Shown here piece after piece: positions 50,797-59,341 of a DNA stretch of 64,000 nucleotides. Position 1 is the first letter of the stretch. Every line of letters starts with the position of its first letter. The notes beneath the pieces are model-generated. The model did not search any database and was not told the origin of the DNA. It saw nothing but the letters and a program-made list of their open reading frames with translations. This DNA comes from RPRC01 sp034933285 (GTDB taxonomy: Bacteria > Desulfobacterota > Desulfuromonadia > Geobacterales > Geobacteraceae). The stretch lies in the NCBI GenBank assembly GCA_034933285.1, contig JAYFNT010000008.1, positions 186,001 through 250,000 of the forward strand, written 5' to 3'. The position numbers and the translations under genes are program-made.

Positions 50797-52362
50797 TTAC
50801 CGGCGGTTATTTCCGGTTGCCGACAGCAACCGTTTATATGCAAAGGGCAGGCTGTCCTGGACATCCGATGCCATCATCCCCACTTCTCCCTGACGCTCGG
50901 CCACCAGATCAGCTGCATACCCGTGAAGGAATACCCCCAAGCAGCAAGCATCCCTGCAGGAATAGCCCTGTCCGAGCAGTGATACGATCACTCCGGTAAG
51001 CACATCCCCCATTCCACCCGATGCCATGCCCGGATTGCCGCTGCCATTGATGCAGATTTCTCCGCCAGGGGTCGCAACGACAGTCCCTGCGCCCTTGAGA
51101 ACCAGAAAAACTCCATGGCGCATCGCGAAATCACGAGCCACTCCTACCCGGTCGGACTCGATACGATCAATGGCAAGGCCGCAGAGCCTGGACATCTCGC
51201 CAGGATGGGGAGTGAGCGCCAATGCCGGAGTCTTCCTTCTCTCCAGTATCGAAACATCCTCGGCAATGGCGTTCAAACCGTCGGCATCAACCACCAGGGG
51301 GAGCGGACATTCGGCAACCAGCCTCCTCACCAGCATCGCGGTTTCCGGTTGCCTGGAGATCCCGGGGCCGATGGCCACCGCATCAATACCCTTGAACGAA
51401 GCCAGTATTGCATCGCCGTTACTGCTGCCCAGACAGCCTCTGCCCGCGTCAGCAAACGGCAACGTCATTGCCTCTGTTGTCTTGATCTCCAGAACCGGGT
51501 TCAGGCTTTCCGGAACAGCCAGTGTCACCAGTCCCGACCCCGTCCGAACAGCACTGTTCGCGGCAAGTGCCGCGGCGCCGGTTTTCCCCGTGGACCCCGC
51601 AACGATGAGACAATGCCCGTAATTGCCCTTGTGTCCCTTGCGGTCACGGGGACGGACAAGGGAAAAAGCCGCTTCGGGGTCGAGAAAGTGGTTGATGTCC
51701 GCAGGCGAAGCCGCCGCCTCGGGCAGACCGATGTCGGCCACTACCAGCCTGCCGGTCATCGCCCGTCCCGGATACAGCACATGGCCCATCTTGCCGAAGC
51801 CGAACGTCACGGTAAGATCCGCCTGTACAGCGGTCCCAAGGATAGCCCCGGTAGTAGCTTCGACACCCGAAGGGATATCTACCGCGACAACCGGACGACC
51901 TGCCGCATTCATCATCCGGACGGCTTCAGCATGTACACCGCCTATATCCTTTTTCAACCCGATGCCGAACAAAGCGTCAACAAGTACGTCCGGGTCCCGG
52001 AAAACGGCGGAACAGGATTTCAGCCTGTCAACGTCAGGGCAGAAGTGAACGATATCCGGATCGAGAAGTTTCAGATTCATGGCCGCGTCGCCGGCTACCT
52101 CTTCCTCTCGGGCAACGACACAAACTGCAACTTCCCATCCTCTTCCCGAAAGATAGCGGGCAATGACATAGCCGTCTCCGCCATTGTTGCCCTTGCCGGC
52201 AACTATAAGGGCCTTTTCCCTGTCAATTCGACCGAAAGCATCGTGAATCGCATCGGCACAGGCGCGGCCGGCGGTCTCCATCAGCACCCGGCCGGGAATG
52301 CTGTAACTGTTGATGGAAACCTGTTCCGCACTTCTCATGGTGTCGGCGCTGACAATACGCAT
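50797..52362 (-). CDS. nnr: Bifunctional NAD(P)HX epimerase / ADP-dependent dehydratase
   Basis: It repairs hydrated NADH and NADPH. The 521-residue fusion has an N-terminal YjeF_N epimerase domain (about 1-215; VAGKGNNGGDGYVIARYLS and DALFGIGL) and a C-terminal ribokinase-like dehydratase (about 225-515; GHKGNYGHCLIVAGSTGKTGAAALA, IGPGISRQ, LTPHPGEMSRL and GNPGMASGGMGDVLTG). Both halves look intact. It starts two bases after the acpS stop on the same strand. Confidence 0.95.
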   Translation of the reverse strand: MRIVSADTMRSAEQVSINSYSIPGRVLMETAGRACADAIHDAFGRIDREKALIVAGKGNNGGDGYVIARYLSGRGWEVAVCVVAREEEVAGDAAMNLKLLDPDIVHFCPDVDRLKSCSAVFRDPDVLVDALFGIGLKKDIGGVHAEAVRMMNAAGRPVVAVDIPSGVEATTGAILGTAVQADLTVTFGFGKMGHVLYPGRAMTGRLVVADIGLPEAAASPADINHFLDPEAAFSLVRPRDRKGHKGNYGHCLIVAGSTGKTGAAALAANSAVRTGSGLVTLAVPESLNPVLEIKTTEAMTLPFADAGRGCLGSSNGDAILASFKGIDAVAIGPGISRQPETAMLVRRLVAECPLPLVVDADGLNAIAEDVSILERRKTPALALTPHPGEMSRLCGLAIDRIESDRVGVARDFAMRHGVFLVLKGAGTVVATPGGEICINGSGNPGMASGGMGDVLTGVIVSLLGQGYSCRDACCLGVFLHGYAADLVAERQGEVGMMASDVQDSLPFAYKRLLSATGNNRR

Positions 52363-52364
52363 GT

Positions 52365-52742
52365 TTACCGCTCCAGAACAACCATGGCCACCGCGTAGGC
52401 GCCGTCATGGGACAAAGAAACCAGGCTCCTGGAGAGCCCTTTCTCGGCAAAGATCCCGGCGGCCTTTCCATGGAGCAGGAGATCCGGTTTCCCGAGTCCA
52501 TCCTTGACCACCTCGACATCGTGCCATGACATGCCTTCCCTGAGACCCAGGCCCAAAGCCTTGAAGAAAGCTTCTTTGGCGGCAAACCGCAACGCATAGT
52601 GCTGGGCGCTCCGCTTCTTGGGACTGCAATAGCCGATTTCCCCGGGAGTGAATACCCGGCGGATCAGCGCATCCTTGCCTTCTTCGAGGAAACGTTCGAA
52701 GCGCGTTATGTCAGATATGTCGACCCCTATTCCGTAAATCAT
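52365..52742 (-). CDS. acpS: Holo-[acyl-carrier-protein] synthase
   Basis: AcpS transfers 4'-phosphopantetheine from CoA to ACP. The 125 residues have the two metal/substrate motifs: GVDISDITRF with Asp8, and LRFAAKEAFFKALG with Glu57. Near the end, SLSHDGAYAVAMVVLE is typical. GGTGA precedes the ATG. It leads the acpS-nnr-CBS-tsaE operon; the upstream region carries a 7-bp repeat array 20 bp before the start. Confidence 0.96.
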   Translation of the reverse strand: MIYGIGVDISDITRFERFLEEGKDALIRRVFTPGEIGYCSPKKRSAQHYALRFAAKEAFFKALGLGLREGMSWHDVEVVKDGLGKPDLLLHGKAAGIFAEKGLSRSLVSLSHDGAYAVAMVVLER

Positions 52743-52762
52743 TGCATCACCAGTTATATTCT

Positions 52763-52818
52763 CTATTCGCTTAACGCTATACGCTGTTCACTGTTCACTG
52801 TTCGCTAAACGCTATCCG
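52763..52818. repeat. Eight tandem degenerate heptamers upstream of acpS
   Basis: In strict register: CTATTCG, CTTAACG, CTATACG, CTGTTCA, CTGTTCA, CTGTTCG, CTAAACG, CTATCCG. The common pattern is CTnnnCR. On the acpS-sense strand the best-conserved unit reads GAACAGT. The array lies between the probable acpS promoter and start codon, so it is likely transcribed into the leader. Confidence 0.85.
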
Positions 52819-52977
52819 ACCTTTTTACCGGTATTCACCCCATGTGTCAATTGTCTTTGTCACGCTCCGCTCCCGGGAGCAGCTTGTTCCATCGGGCTAT
52901 GCGCTACCCCGGTTTACCAACACTTCAAATGTGGTAGACTTGTTCTGCATATTTTAAAGAACAACAAGGAGGCGCTT

Positions 52978-53325
52978 ATGTCTGACAGAAGCAGCACGTA
53001 CAAAGCCGGCGCATTGATGCTGGTTGCCGGAGGCTTGATCGGAGCGGGCATTGCCCTGCTCTTCGCTCCCCAGTCCGGCAGGGCAACGCGGAAAGACATA
53101 TGCCGCTACGCCCGCAGGGCACGGCGAAGGGGCGAGGACATTGTCGACGATTTCACGGACAGCGTTTCCAAAATGGTGGATACGGTCGGTGAAAAGGCAG
53201 CTGACATTCTCGATCATGGGGCCGATCTTGCCGGAGAAGCCAGGAGGGAAATCCTGAAGGCTATGGAACATGGCCATGAAAAACTGGAGAAGCAGAGGGC
53301 CAGGCTGTCGAAATTCTTCGGCTAG
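52978..53325 (+). CDS. YtxH-domain protein
   Basis: 115 residues. An N-terminal hydrophobic segment (AGALMLVAGGLIGAGIALLFAP) is followed by the typical QSGRATRKDI and a long charged amphipathic helix (SVSKMVDTVGEKAADILDHG and on to the C-terminus). YtxH/GvpP-like proteins are stress-associated and of unknown mechanism. AGGAGG lies eight bases before the ATG. The gene is monocistronic, opposite the acpS operon. Confidence 0.9.
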   Translation: MSDRSSTYKAGALMLVAGGLIGAGIALLFAPQSGRATRKDICRYARRARRRGEDIVDDFTDSVSKMVDTVGEKAADILDHGADLAGEARREILKAMEHGHEKLEKQRARLSKFFG

Positions 53326-53344
53326 ACTGCTGAAACGTAATGCG

Positions 53345-53364
53345 GGAGGGCGGCCACGCCCTCC
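53345..53364. terminator. Hairpin between convergent ytxH-like and TPR genes
   Basis: GGAGGGC-ggccac-GCCCTCC forms a 7-bp GC-only stem. No T-run follows on either side, so it may work as a bidirectional weak terminator or only protect 3' ends. Confidence 0.45.
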
Positions 53365-53413
53365 TCCGCCCAAGCAGCCGGACATGTGCGCGGCGTGTGC
53401 TGCAGACCCCGAA

Positions 53414-54208
53414 TCACCTCCCGACCTCCGCTTTCAGCGATTCCAGCACAGCCTGCACTTCCCGGACAGTCTCTTCGGCACGGGGTGATTTCTCTTTGCC
53501 TAGATAGGACTGGAAGTAACTGACAGCTTCTCCGACCCGTTCCTGGTCCAGGCAAATGCTTCCCATGGTCAGATAGGGGAGAGGGAAAGCCGGGTCCAGC
53601 CGGATCGCTTCCAGGCACTCCCGCTCCGCTTCATCAAGGTTTTCCATGTCGTAGAACAATTCACCCAGGTTGAAGTGGACAGCAGCATCGTCAGGGTCTA
53701 TAGAGACACCTTTCCGATAAGCCTCCACAGCCTTTTCCTGTTCTCCAAGGGCATAATAGGCGTCACCCAGGGCATTGAGCGCGAACACGTTGTCAGGATC
53801 CATCTTCAGCGCGATCTCATAAGACCGGATGGCCTCGTCGGGCTTTTCCATGCAGTTGTATACCAGGCCGATGCTGACATGGCCATCAGGGTCGCCGGGC
53901 GACAGCTCCACCACCATCTTGTATGCGGCTATGGCCTCTTTGTAACGGCCTTCCTCGAAGTGAATGTCCCCCACGGCGGTATAGGCGTCCGGATCCCGCG
54001 GATTCAGCATTATGCCCTTCTTGTATGACTCCAGGGCTTCGGGCAGCCTGCCCAGCTCCGCCAGCGCGCTGCCGAGCCTGAAGAAAGATTCAGCAGTATC
54101 CGGCTTCATCTCAGTGCATTTTCGGAACCTGTCGGCCGCGGATTTGACATCACCCGACTCCATCAAGGCAATGCCCTCGTTCAGGTATTCCTCATAGCTT
54201 ACAGCCAT
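53414..54208 (-). CDS. Tetratricopeptide-repeat protein
   Basis: About 264 residues made of roughly six to seven TPR units, each with the W/L-G-Y-A-F-P-like pattern (for example FFRLGSALAELGRLPEALESYKKGIM, AYTAVGDIHFEEGRYKEAIAAYK, and ALNALGDAYYALGEQEKAVEAY; shown in part). No signal peptide is evident from the ATG at 54208, which has GGGGGA just upstream; the frame opens at 54247. It is a protein-protein scaffold, partner unknown. Confidence 0.9.
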   Translation of the reverse strand: MAVSYEEYLNEGIALMESGDVKSAADRFRKCTEMKPDTAESFFRLGSALAELGRLPEALESYKKGIMLNPRDPDAYTAVGDIHFEEGRYKEAIAAYKMVVELSPGDPDGHVSIGLVYNCMEKPDEAIRSYEIALKMDPDNVFALNALGDAYYALGEQEKAVEAYRKGVSIDPDDAAVHFNLGELFYDMENLDEAERECLEAIRLDPAFPLPYLTMGSICLDQERVGEAVSYFQSYLGKEKSPRAEETVREVQAVLESLKAEVGR

Positions 54209-54371
54209 ATTTCCCCCTCCCCTCCAAACAATCATCAATTTCAGCATACTATAACAGAAAGAAGGGCTGTTTTCTAGAATTCATCGACCGGATGCCGGAT
54301 CGAAAATTCCTTTCCATCAGCATGTTAATCCCGTATACTTTTCGGCATAAACCTACGGGAATAGCGTCGCC

Positions 54372-56732
54372 ATGATCAACGAAAACAATGAAGGCCTCGG
54401 TCTGCGGACCATTGAAGACATCAGCGAGCTCATCCTGCATTCCCATGACCTGCAGGAGACCCTGCAGAATATCGTCAACATGGTCGCCAGACGCATGGAG
54501 ACTGATGTCTGCTCCATCTACCTCCTGGAAAAGGACGGAGAAACCCTGACCCTGTACGCCACCAAGGGACTCTCACGCAGTTCCGTCGGGAAAGTGCGGA
54601 TGAACACCTCCGAGGGCCTCACCGGCCTCGTGGTTGAACAGCGCGGTGTTGTCGCCATCGAGGATGCGCCGTCCCACCCGCGCTACAAATATTTCCGCGA
54701 AACAAAAGAAGAGCGGTTCCATTCATTCCTCGGCCTGCCCCTGTTCGAGCACAGGAGCCCGGCCGGAGTCATTGTGGTCCAGACCAAGGAGCCCAGATCG
54801 TTCACCCACCTGGAGATCAGCACCCTCACCACCATTGCAAACCAGATCAGCAGCATCATCATAAATGCGAGGCTTCTGGACTCCATCAGGATCAAGGAAG
54901 AGGAACGGGCCTTTTTCGAACAGGAGCTTCTCAAGCTGAAAAGCACGGAAACCGGCAAGAGCGATGAAGCTGCTCTTCGCTCATCAACGCCGGCAGCCCG
55001 GCGAATGATCCGCGGCATTCCGGCATCTCCCGGCTTCTCCTGGGGCAAGGCCGCAGTCATCGGCCACCCCGCGGGTCTCAAGCAACGCGCCGACGACGGC
55101 GCCGGCCCGGTTGCTGATGAAAAGAAAAAATTCCTCGTCGCCGTGCAGAAGGCCAGAATCCAGACCATCTACCTGGAAAAACGCATAGAGGAGACCCTGT
55201 CGGCCGAAGACGCAGCCATATTCCATACCCATCTCATGATACTGGAAGACCGCGCATTCACTTCCAGAGTTGTCGAACGCATCGAAACCGGATGCGGAGC
55301 GGTCTGCGCAGTTGAAGACGTGGTGGAGTCCTATGTCGCAGCCTTCTCCCGCATGGAAGACCCGTATCTGCGGGAAAGATCCGCCGACATGAAAGATATC
55401 GGACGCAGGCTGGTCGACTTCCTTACCGGCAGTTCCAAGGATCCCTCTTCCATCCGCGGGAAAAAGATCCTGGTTGCCAGGGAATTGTATCCTTCCGAAC
55501 TGGCTGCACTGGATCACGGCAGGATCCTGGGCATAATTACCGCCAGCGGCGATTCCGGGTCGCACACCTCGATCATTGCCAAGTCACTCGGCATTCCGTC
55601 CGTAGTTGCGCCATGGAACGAAATAAAATCCATAACCGACAAGAGCGACATAATCATCGACGGCAATACCGGGTGCATCTACGTGACCCCGGACAGGAAA
55701 GTCAAAGAAGAATATGAACGGCTCAGCAATGACTACGGAGTAAAAAGACGCGAGCTCGACGAACTGAAGGAGATTGCCACCGTCACCACGGACGGAGTCC
55801 GTGTTTATCTGCGTGCCAATGTTGCGATGCTGAACGACATCAAAGTTGCCCTCGCAAACGGTGCTGAAGGGGTGGGGCTTTACCGCTCCGAATTCCCTTA
55901 CATGACGCGCACGACTTTCCCGACGCGTCACGAACTGTCGCGCCTCTACCGGAAAATGCTCGAAGGTTTCGCCCCCCTTCCGGTAACCATACGCACCCTG
56001 GACATCGGCGGTGACAAAAACCTTTCATATTTCCCCCATCCCCGCGAAGAAAACCCCTTCATGGGTCTGAGATCCATCAGGCTTTCCATGGAGCGCCCGG
56101 AAATACTCCGGGAACAGCTGGCCGGAGCCCTCATGGCTGCCTCCCACGGCGTCATGCGGCTGATGTTTCCCCTCGTTTCCTCGGTGGAGGAAGTGGTTGC
56201 GATAAGAAATCTGATTGACGAGATACGCTACGAACTGCGGCAGGAGGGATGGGTCGTGGCCGACCGGATACCGATCGGAATAATGATCGAGGTACCGGCC
56301 GCGGTTCAGGCTGCCGGCTTCCTGATGCGCGAGGCGGATTTTTTCAGCATCGGGACCAATGATCTGATACAATACATGCTTGCGGCAGACCGTAACAACG
56401 CCAGGATCCGCAAATACTACGATCCGCTTCACCCGGCGGTCATTCACGCCATAAAACGGGTGGCGGACGTGGGTGCGGAAGCGGGCAAGCCCGTTTCCCT
56501 CTGTGGGGAAATTGCGTCCGATCCGTTGAATGCCGTGCTCCTCCTGGGCCTGGGCATTACGGAATTCAGCCTGTCCGCGCCTTATATTCCGGTGATAAAG
56601 CAGGCATTCCTGAACATCTCCCGCAAGGATGCGATGCTGTTCGCCCAACGGATTCTCACCCTGGAAAGCTCATCCGCGATCAGGGCGGAAATGGAACGCT
56701 CCAGGAAAGCATTTGATCTGCCAAAGCTTTAG
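54372..56732 (+). CDS. ptsP: PEP-protein phosphotransferase of the nitrogen PTS, GAF-containing
   Basis: PtsP (EI-Ntr) autophosphorylates with PEP and passes phosphate to NPr. The 786-residue protein has an N-terminal GAF domain (about 20-170; VCSIYLLEKDGETLTLYATKGL), a short linker, then enzyme I: GIPASPGFSWGKAAVIG, phosphohistidine region with His397 in GDSGSHTSIIAKSLG, GVGLYRSEF, and the PEP-binding C-terminal TIM barrel (IRTLDIGGDKN, SIGTNDLIQYMLA). No NPr or EIIA gene is adjacent. The modE-like gene follows 39 bp later on the same strand. Confidence 0.95.
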   Translation: MINENNEGLGLRTIEDISELILHSHDLQETLQNIVNMVARRMETDVCSIYLLEKDGETLTLYATKGLSRSSVGKVRMNTSEGLTGLVVEQRGVVAIEDAPSHPRYKYFRETKEERFHSFLGLPLFEHRSPAGVIVVQTKEPRSFTHLEISTLTTIANQISSIIINARLLDSIRIKEEERAFFEQELLKLKSTETGKSDEAALRSSTPAARRMIRGIPASPGFSWGKAAVIGHPAGLKQRADDGAGPVADEKKKFLVAVQKARIQTIYLEKRIEETLSAEDAAIFHTHLMILEDRAFTSRVVERIETGCGAVCAVEDVVESYVAAFSRMEDPYLRERSADMKDIGRRLVDFLTGSSKDPSSIRGKKILVARELYPSELAALDHGRILGIITASGDSGSHTSIIAKSLGIPSVVAPWNEIKSITDKSDIIIDGNTGCIYVTPDRKVKEEYERLSNDYGVKRRELDELKEIATVTTDGVRVYLRANVAMLNDIKVALANGAEGVGLYRSEFPYMTRTTFPTRHELSRLYRKMLEGFAPLPVTIRTLDIGGDKNLSYFPHPREENPFMGLRSIRLSMERPEILREQLAGALMAASHGVMRLMFPLVSSVEEVVAIRNLIDEIRYELRQEGWVVADRIPIGIMIEVPAAVQAAGFLMREADFFSIGTNDLIQYMLAADRNNARIRKYYDPLHPAVIHAIKRVADVGAEAGKPVSLCGEIASDPLNAVLLLGLGITEFSLSAPYIPVIKQAFLNISRKDAMLFAQRILTLESSSAIRAEMERSRKAFDLPKL

Positions 56733-56771
56733 CGTCATAAATCACACGCTGTTAAAAGGAGAGCGCAAATA

Positions 56772-57581
56772 ATGAGCAGCAACAGAAAAAAGATGGCGGT
56801 TTCCGGGTCGCTGTCTCTGTGTAAGGAAGACATGGAATACCTTGGTAAAGACAGGATCCGCCTGCTGGAAATGATCGACGAACACGGGTCCATCACCAAG
56901 GCCGCCAAAGCTGTCGGAATCAGTTACAAGACAGCCTGGGACACCATCGATGCCATCAACAACCTTTCCGAAAAGCCGCTCTTCGTCCGGATGGCCGGGG
57001 GAAAATCCGGAGGCGGAACCCGCCTTACCGATGAGGGAAGGGAAGTGATCAGGAAGTATCGCGTGATACAGGAAGAACATGACAAGTTTCTCGGCAACAT
57101 CACCAAGCGGATCGGTTCGGCAAACGAACTCTACAAATTCATCAAGAGGATTTCAATGAAAGTAAGCGCACGCAATATTTTTGCCGGTACCGTGGCCAGG
57201 CTGACGGAAGGAGCGGTGAATTCGGAAGTGGTCCTTTCGCTGAAGGGCGGTGATTCACTGGTGGCGATCGTCACCAACGAAAGCGTCGAGAATCTGGCTC
57301 TGCAGGTAGGGGCAGAGGCATACGCGATAATCAAGGCAAGTTCGATCCTGATCGGAAAAGACCTGGAGATATCCAAACTCAGCACCAGCAACATTCTCCA
57401 GGGAAAGCTCATCAAACTGATGGAAGGAGCGGTCAACACGGAAGTGATTCTGGAACTGTCAGGAGGCAACACGATCAGCGCCATAATCACCAATGCGAGC
57501 GCGGAACAACTGCTGCTGCACGAAGGAGATCAAGTCAGCGCCATCTGCAAGGCAAGCGACATAATCCTCGGAGTCTCCTGA
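56772..57581 (+). CDS. ModE-type molybdate-responsive regulator, paralogue 2
   Basis: 269 residues, colinear with paralogue 1. The winged helix-turn-helix has GSITKAAKAVGISYKTAWD (residues about 37-55) and a Gly-rich wing AGGKSGGGTRL. Two TOBE domains follow, starting SARNIFAG and STSNILQG and ending KASSILIG and KASDIILG. AGGAGA lies nine bases before the ATG. Unlike paralogue 1, no ModE-box-like palindrome lies upstream, and it may be read through from ptsP. Convergent udg begins its stop 11 bases away. Confidence 0.92.
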   Translation: MSSNRKKMAVSGSLSLCKEDMEYLGKDRIRLLEMIDEHGSITKAAKAVGISYKTAWDTIDAINNLSEKPLFVRMAGGKSGGGTRLTDEGREVIRKYRVIQEEHDKFLGNITKRIGSANELYKFIKRISMKVSARNIFAGTVARLTEGAVNSEVVLSLKGGDSLVAIVTNESVENLALQVGAEAYAIIKASSILIGKDLEISKLSTSNILQGKLIKLMEGAVNTEVILELSGGNTISAIITNASAEQLLLHEGDQVSAICKASDIILGVS

Positions 57582-57591
57582 GGGAAGCCGC

Positions 57592-58350
57592 CTACTCCTT
57601 ACCGGAGCCCTGCTTCGGCGCAGAAGGTTCCATGCCGAACTTTCGCATGACGGCCTTCATGTCATCCCAGACTTCCCGTTTCATGGCAGGGTTTCTCAAC
57701 AGGTATGCCGGGTGAAAGGTGGGCATGAGCTGAATGCCGTGGTAATCATGGAAGCGGCCCCTCAGGCGGGAGATCGGCTCCCGTGTACGCAAGAGCGTCT
57801 GTGCGGCAAAGGTGCCGAGAGCCACGATTACTTCAGGCGATATGGCCTGAATCTGCCGGAGCATGAACGGATGACATGACTCCACTTCTTCCGGGGACGG
57901 GTTCCGGTTGCCGGGCGGCCGGCATTTGATGACGTTGCAGATATACACGTCTTTGCGGGAAAACCCCATGGCCTCTATGATTTTGGTGAGCAACCGTCCC
58001 GCCTCCCCCACGAACGGCTCACCCTGGATGTCCTCTTCCCGGCCCGGAGCTTCTCCCACGAAAACCAGCCGCGCGTCGGGATTCCCGACCCCGAACACCA
58101 GGTTGGTCCTGTTGTCGCCAAGGGAACAGCGCCGGCAATCACCCATTTCATTGCGGATGGTTTCCAGCTTCTCCGGAGCGGGAGATTCGCCGACTGGCAC
58201 GCACCCCTGCTGAACGGCGTCCACCCTTTCATCGCCGTTTTCCCTCAAATCCTTTTCACAGGGCAAACCTTCGACACCGGTTTCCTTCAAATCGACAAGG
58301 TACCCCCGAAGAGCTGAAAGCAGAAACCGGAATTCTCCATTATCAGGCAT
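57592..58350 (-). CDS. udg: Type-4 (Fe-S) uracil-DNA glycosylase
   Basis: 252 residues. The core (about 70-245) has the family-4 motifs: CRRC near the start (two of four 4Fe-4S cysteines), VFVGEAPGREEDIQGEPFVG (motif A), CNVIKCRPPGNRNPSPEE with further Fe-S cysteines, and FHPAYLLRNP (motif B). The first 65 residues are charged and unconserved, as often seen. It removes uracil from DNA. It was formerly annotated as a phage SPO1 polymerase-like protein. Confidence 0.92.
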   Translation of the reverse strand: MPDNGEFRFLLSALRGYLVDLKETGVEGLPCEKDLRENGDERVDAVQQGCVPVGESPAPEKLETIRNEMGDCRRCSLGDNRTNLVFGVGNPDARLVFVGEAPGREEDIQGEPFVGEAGRLLTKIIEAMGFSRKDVYICNVIKCRPPGNRNPSPEEVESCHPFMLRQIQAISPEVIVALGTFAAQTLLRTREPISRLRGRFHDYHGIQLMPTFHPAYLLRNPAMKREVWDDMKAVMRKFGMEPSAPKQGSGKE

Positions 58351-58384
58351 CTATTACCCCTTTACATTCCATGTCGCATTCACT

Positions 58385-59341
58385 ATGCTGAACATTATGG
58401 TAATATTAACAGCAGTTTTATTGCTGCTGCTTTTGGTTCCGGGCGAAGCCTTCGCCTGGGGCGCAGGCTTCCACCTCCAGATCGGTTCCGCGGTTCTGAG
58501 GAACCTTTCAGCCCTGCAGCCGGCAATAGCAGCTCTTCTCAGCGAATATCCATACGATTTCCTCTATGGATGCATAGCAGCAGACATCACCATAGGAAAA
58601 AAATTCACCCATTATCTCCAGCACTGCCATCGCTGGCCAATAGGGCTCAAGATCCTTTCCAGCGCCCGCAGCAAGCCGCAGCAGGCCTGCGCCCTGGGGT
58701 ATCTCAGCCATCTTGCGGCAGACATCATAGCCCACAACTATTTCGTACCCTTCAAGATCATGCGCAGCTTCTCAACCCTCACCCACAAACATACATACTG
58801 GGAGATGCGTTTCGAAAGTTTCGTGGACAAGGAGGTATGGGAAACGGGTAGACGGGTTTCCATGGAGCATTACAAGATCAATGACGCAATGCTGAGAGAA
58901 GTTCTTTCTGACACCATCTTTTCCTTTGCCACCAACAAGCGGATCTTCAATTCCATACTCCTGTTGAGCAGGCTGGAAAAGTGGCAGTCCATGCTCAGGA
59001 CAGTCTCGGATCTGTCCCGCTACAACCTGGAACCGACGGACCGCCAGGAATATGCCTCCCTTTCAGAAGAAGCGGTTTTCGATTTCCTCAACAACATGGA
59101 GAACTCGAAGTATTTCCAGGCAGACCCGACCGGGGAAAAAGCGCTGGCAACAGCGCAGATGGTGAGAAGAAATCTCCGCATCCTGTATGCGAGCGGCAAG
59201 ATCAGCAGGGAAGAAGCATACGGGCAACTAGAGGGCATGAAAAGGAAGCTCAACGACGCGATCTGTTCCCCTGCCCTGCTGCACCAGATCTATCCCTCCC
59301 TGAGAAAGAAGCGCTACCCGCTTGCCGGATTGCGCCCCTGA
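58385..59341 (+). CDS. Zinc-dependent phospholipase C-like exported protein
   Basis: 318 residues with a signal peptide (VILTAVLLLLLLVPGEAFA-WG). The mature protein has the helical zinc-dependent phospholipase C pattern with N-terminal Trp at the mature end, WGAGFHLQIG, CIAADITIGKKF, YLSHLAADIIAHNYF (metal His and Asp) and THKHTYWEMRFESFV. Distant from the Clostridium alpha-toxin; such proteins in environmental bacteria have unknown substrates. Its 3' end overlaps the convergent coaBC by 28 bp. Confidence 0.87.
   Translation: MLNIMVILTAVLLLLLLVPGEAFAWGAGFHLQIGSAVLRNLSALQPAIAALLSEYPYDFLYGCIAADITIGKKFTHYLQHCHRWPIGLKILSSARSKPQQACALGYLSHLAADIIAHNYFVPFKIMRSFSTLTHKHTYWEMRFESFVDKEVWETGRRVSMEHYKINDAMLREVLSDTIFSFATNKRIFNSILLLSRLEKWQSMLRTVSDLSRYNLEPTDRQEYASLSEEAVFDFLNNMENSKYFQADPTGEKALATAQMVRRNLRILYASGKISREEAYGQLEGMKRKLNDAICSPALLHQIYPSLRKKRYPLAGLRP

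Noticed and set aside
51115..52398. 427-codon open frame on the + strand opposite nnr and acpS
   Set aside because: It spans the antisense of two conserved genes and crosses their junction; no ribosome site.
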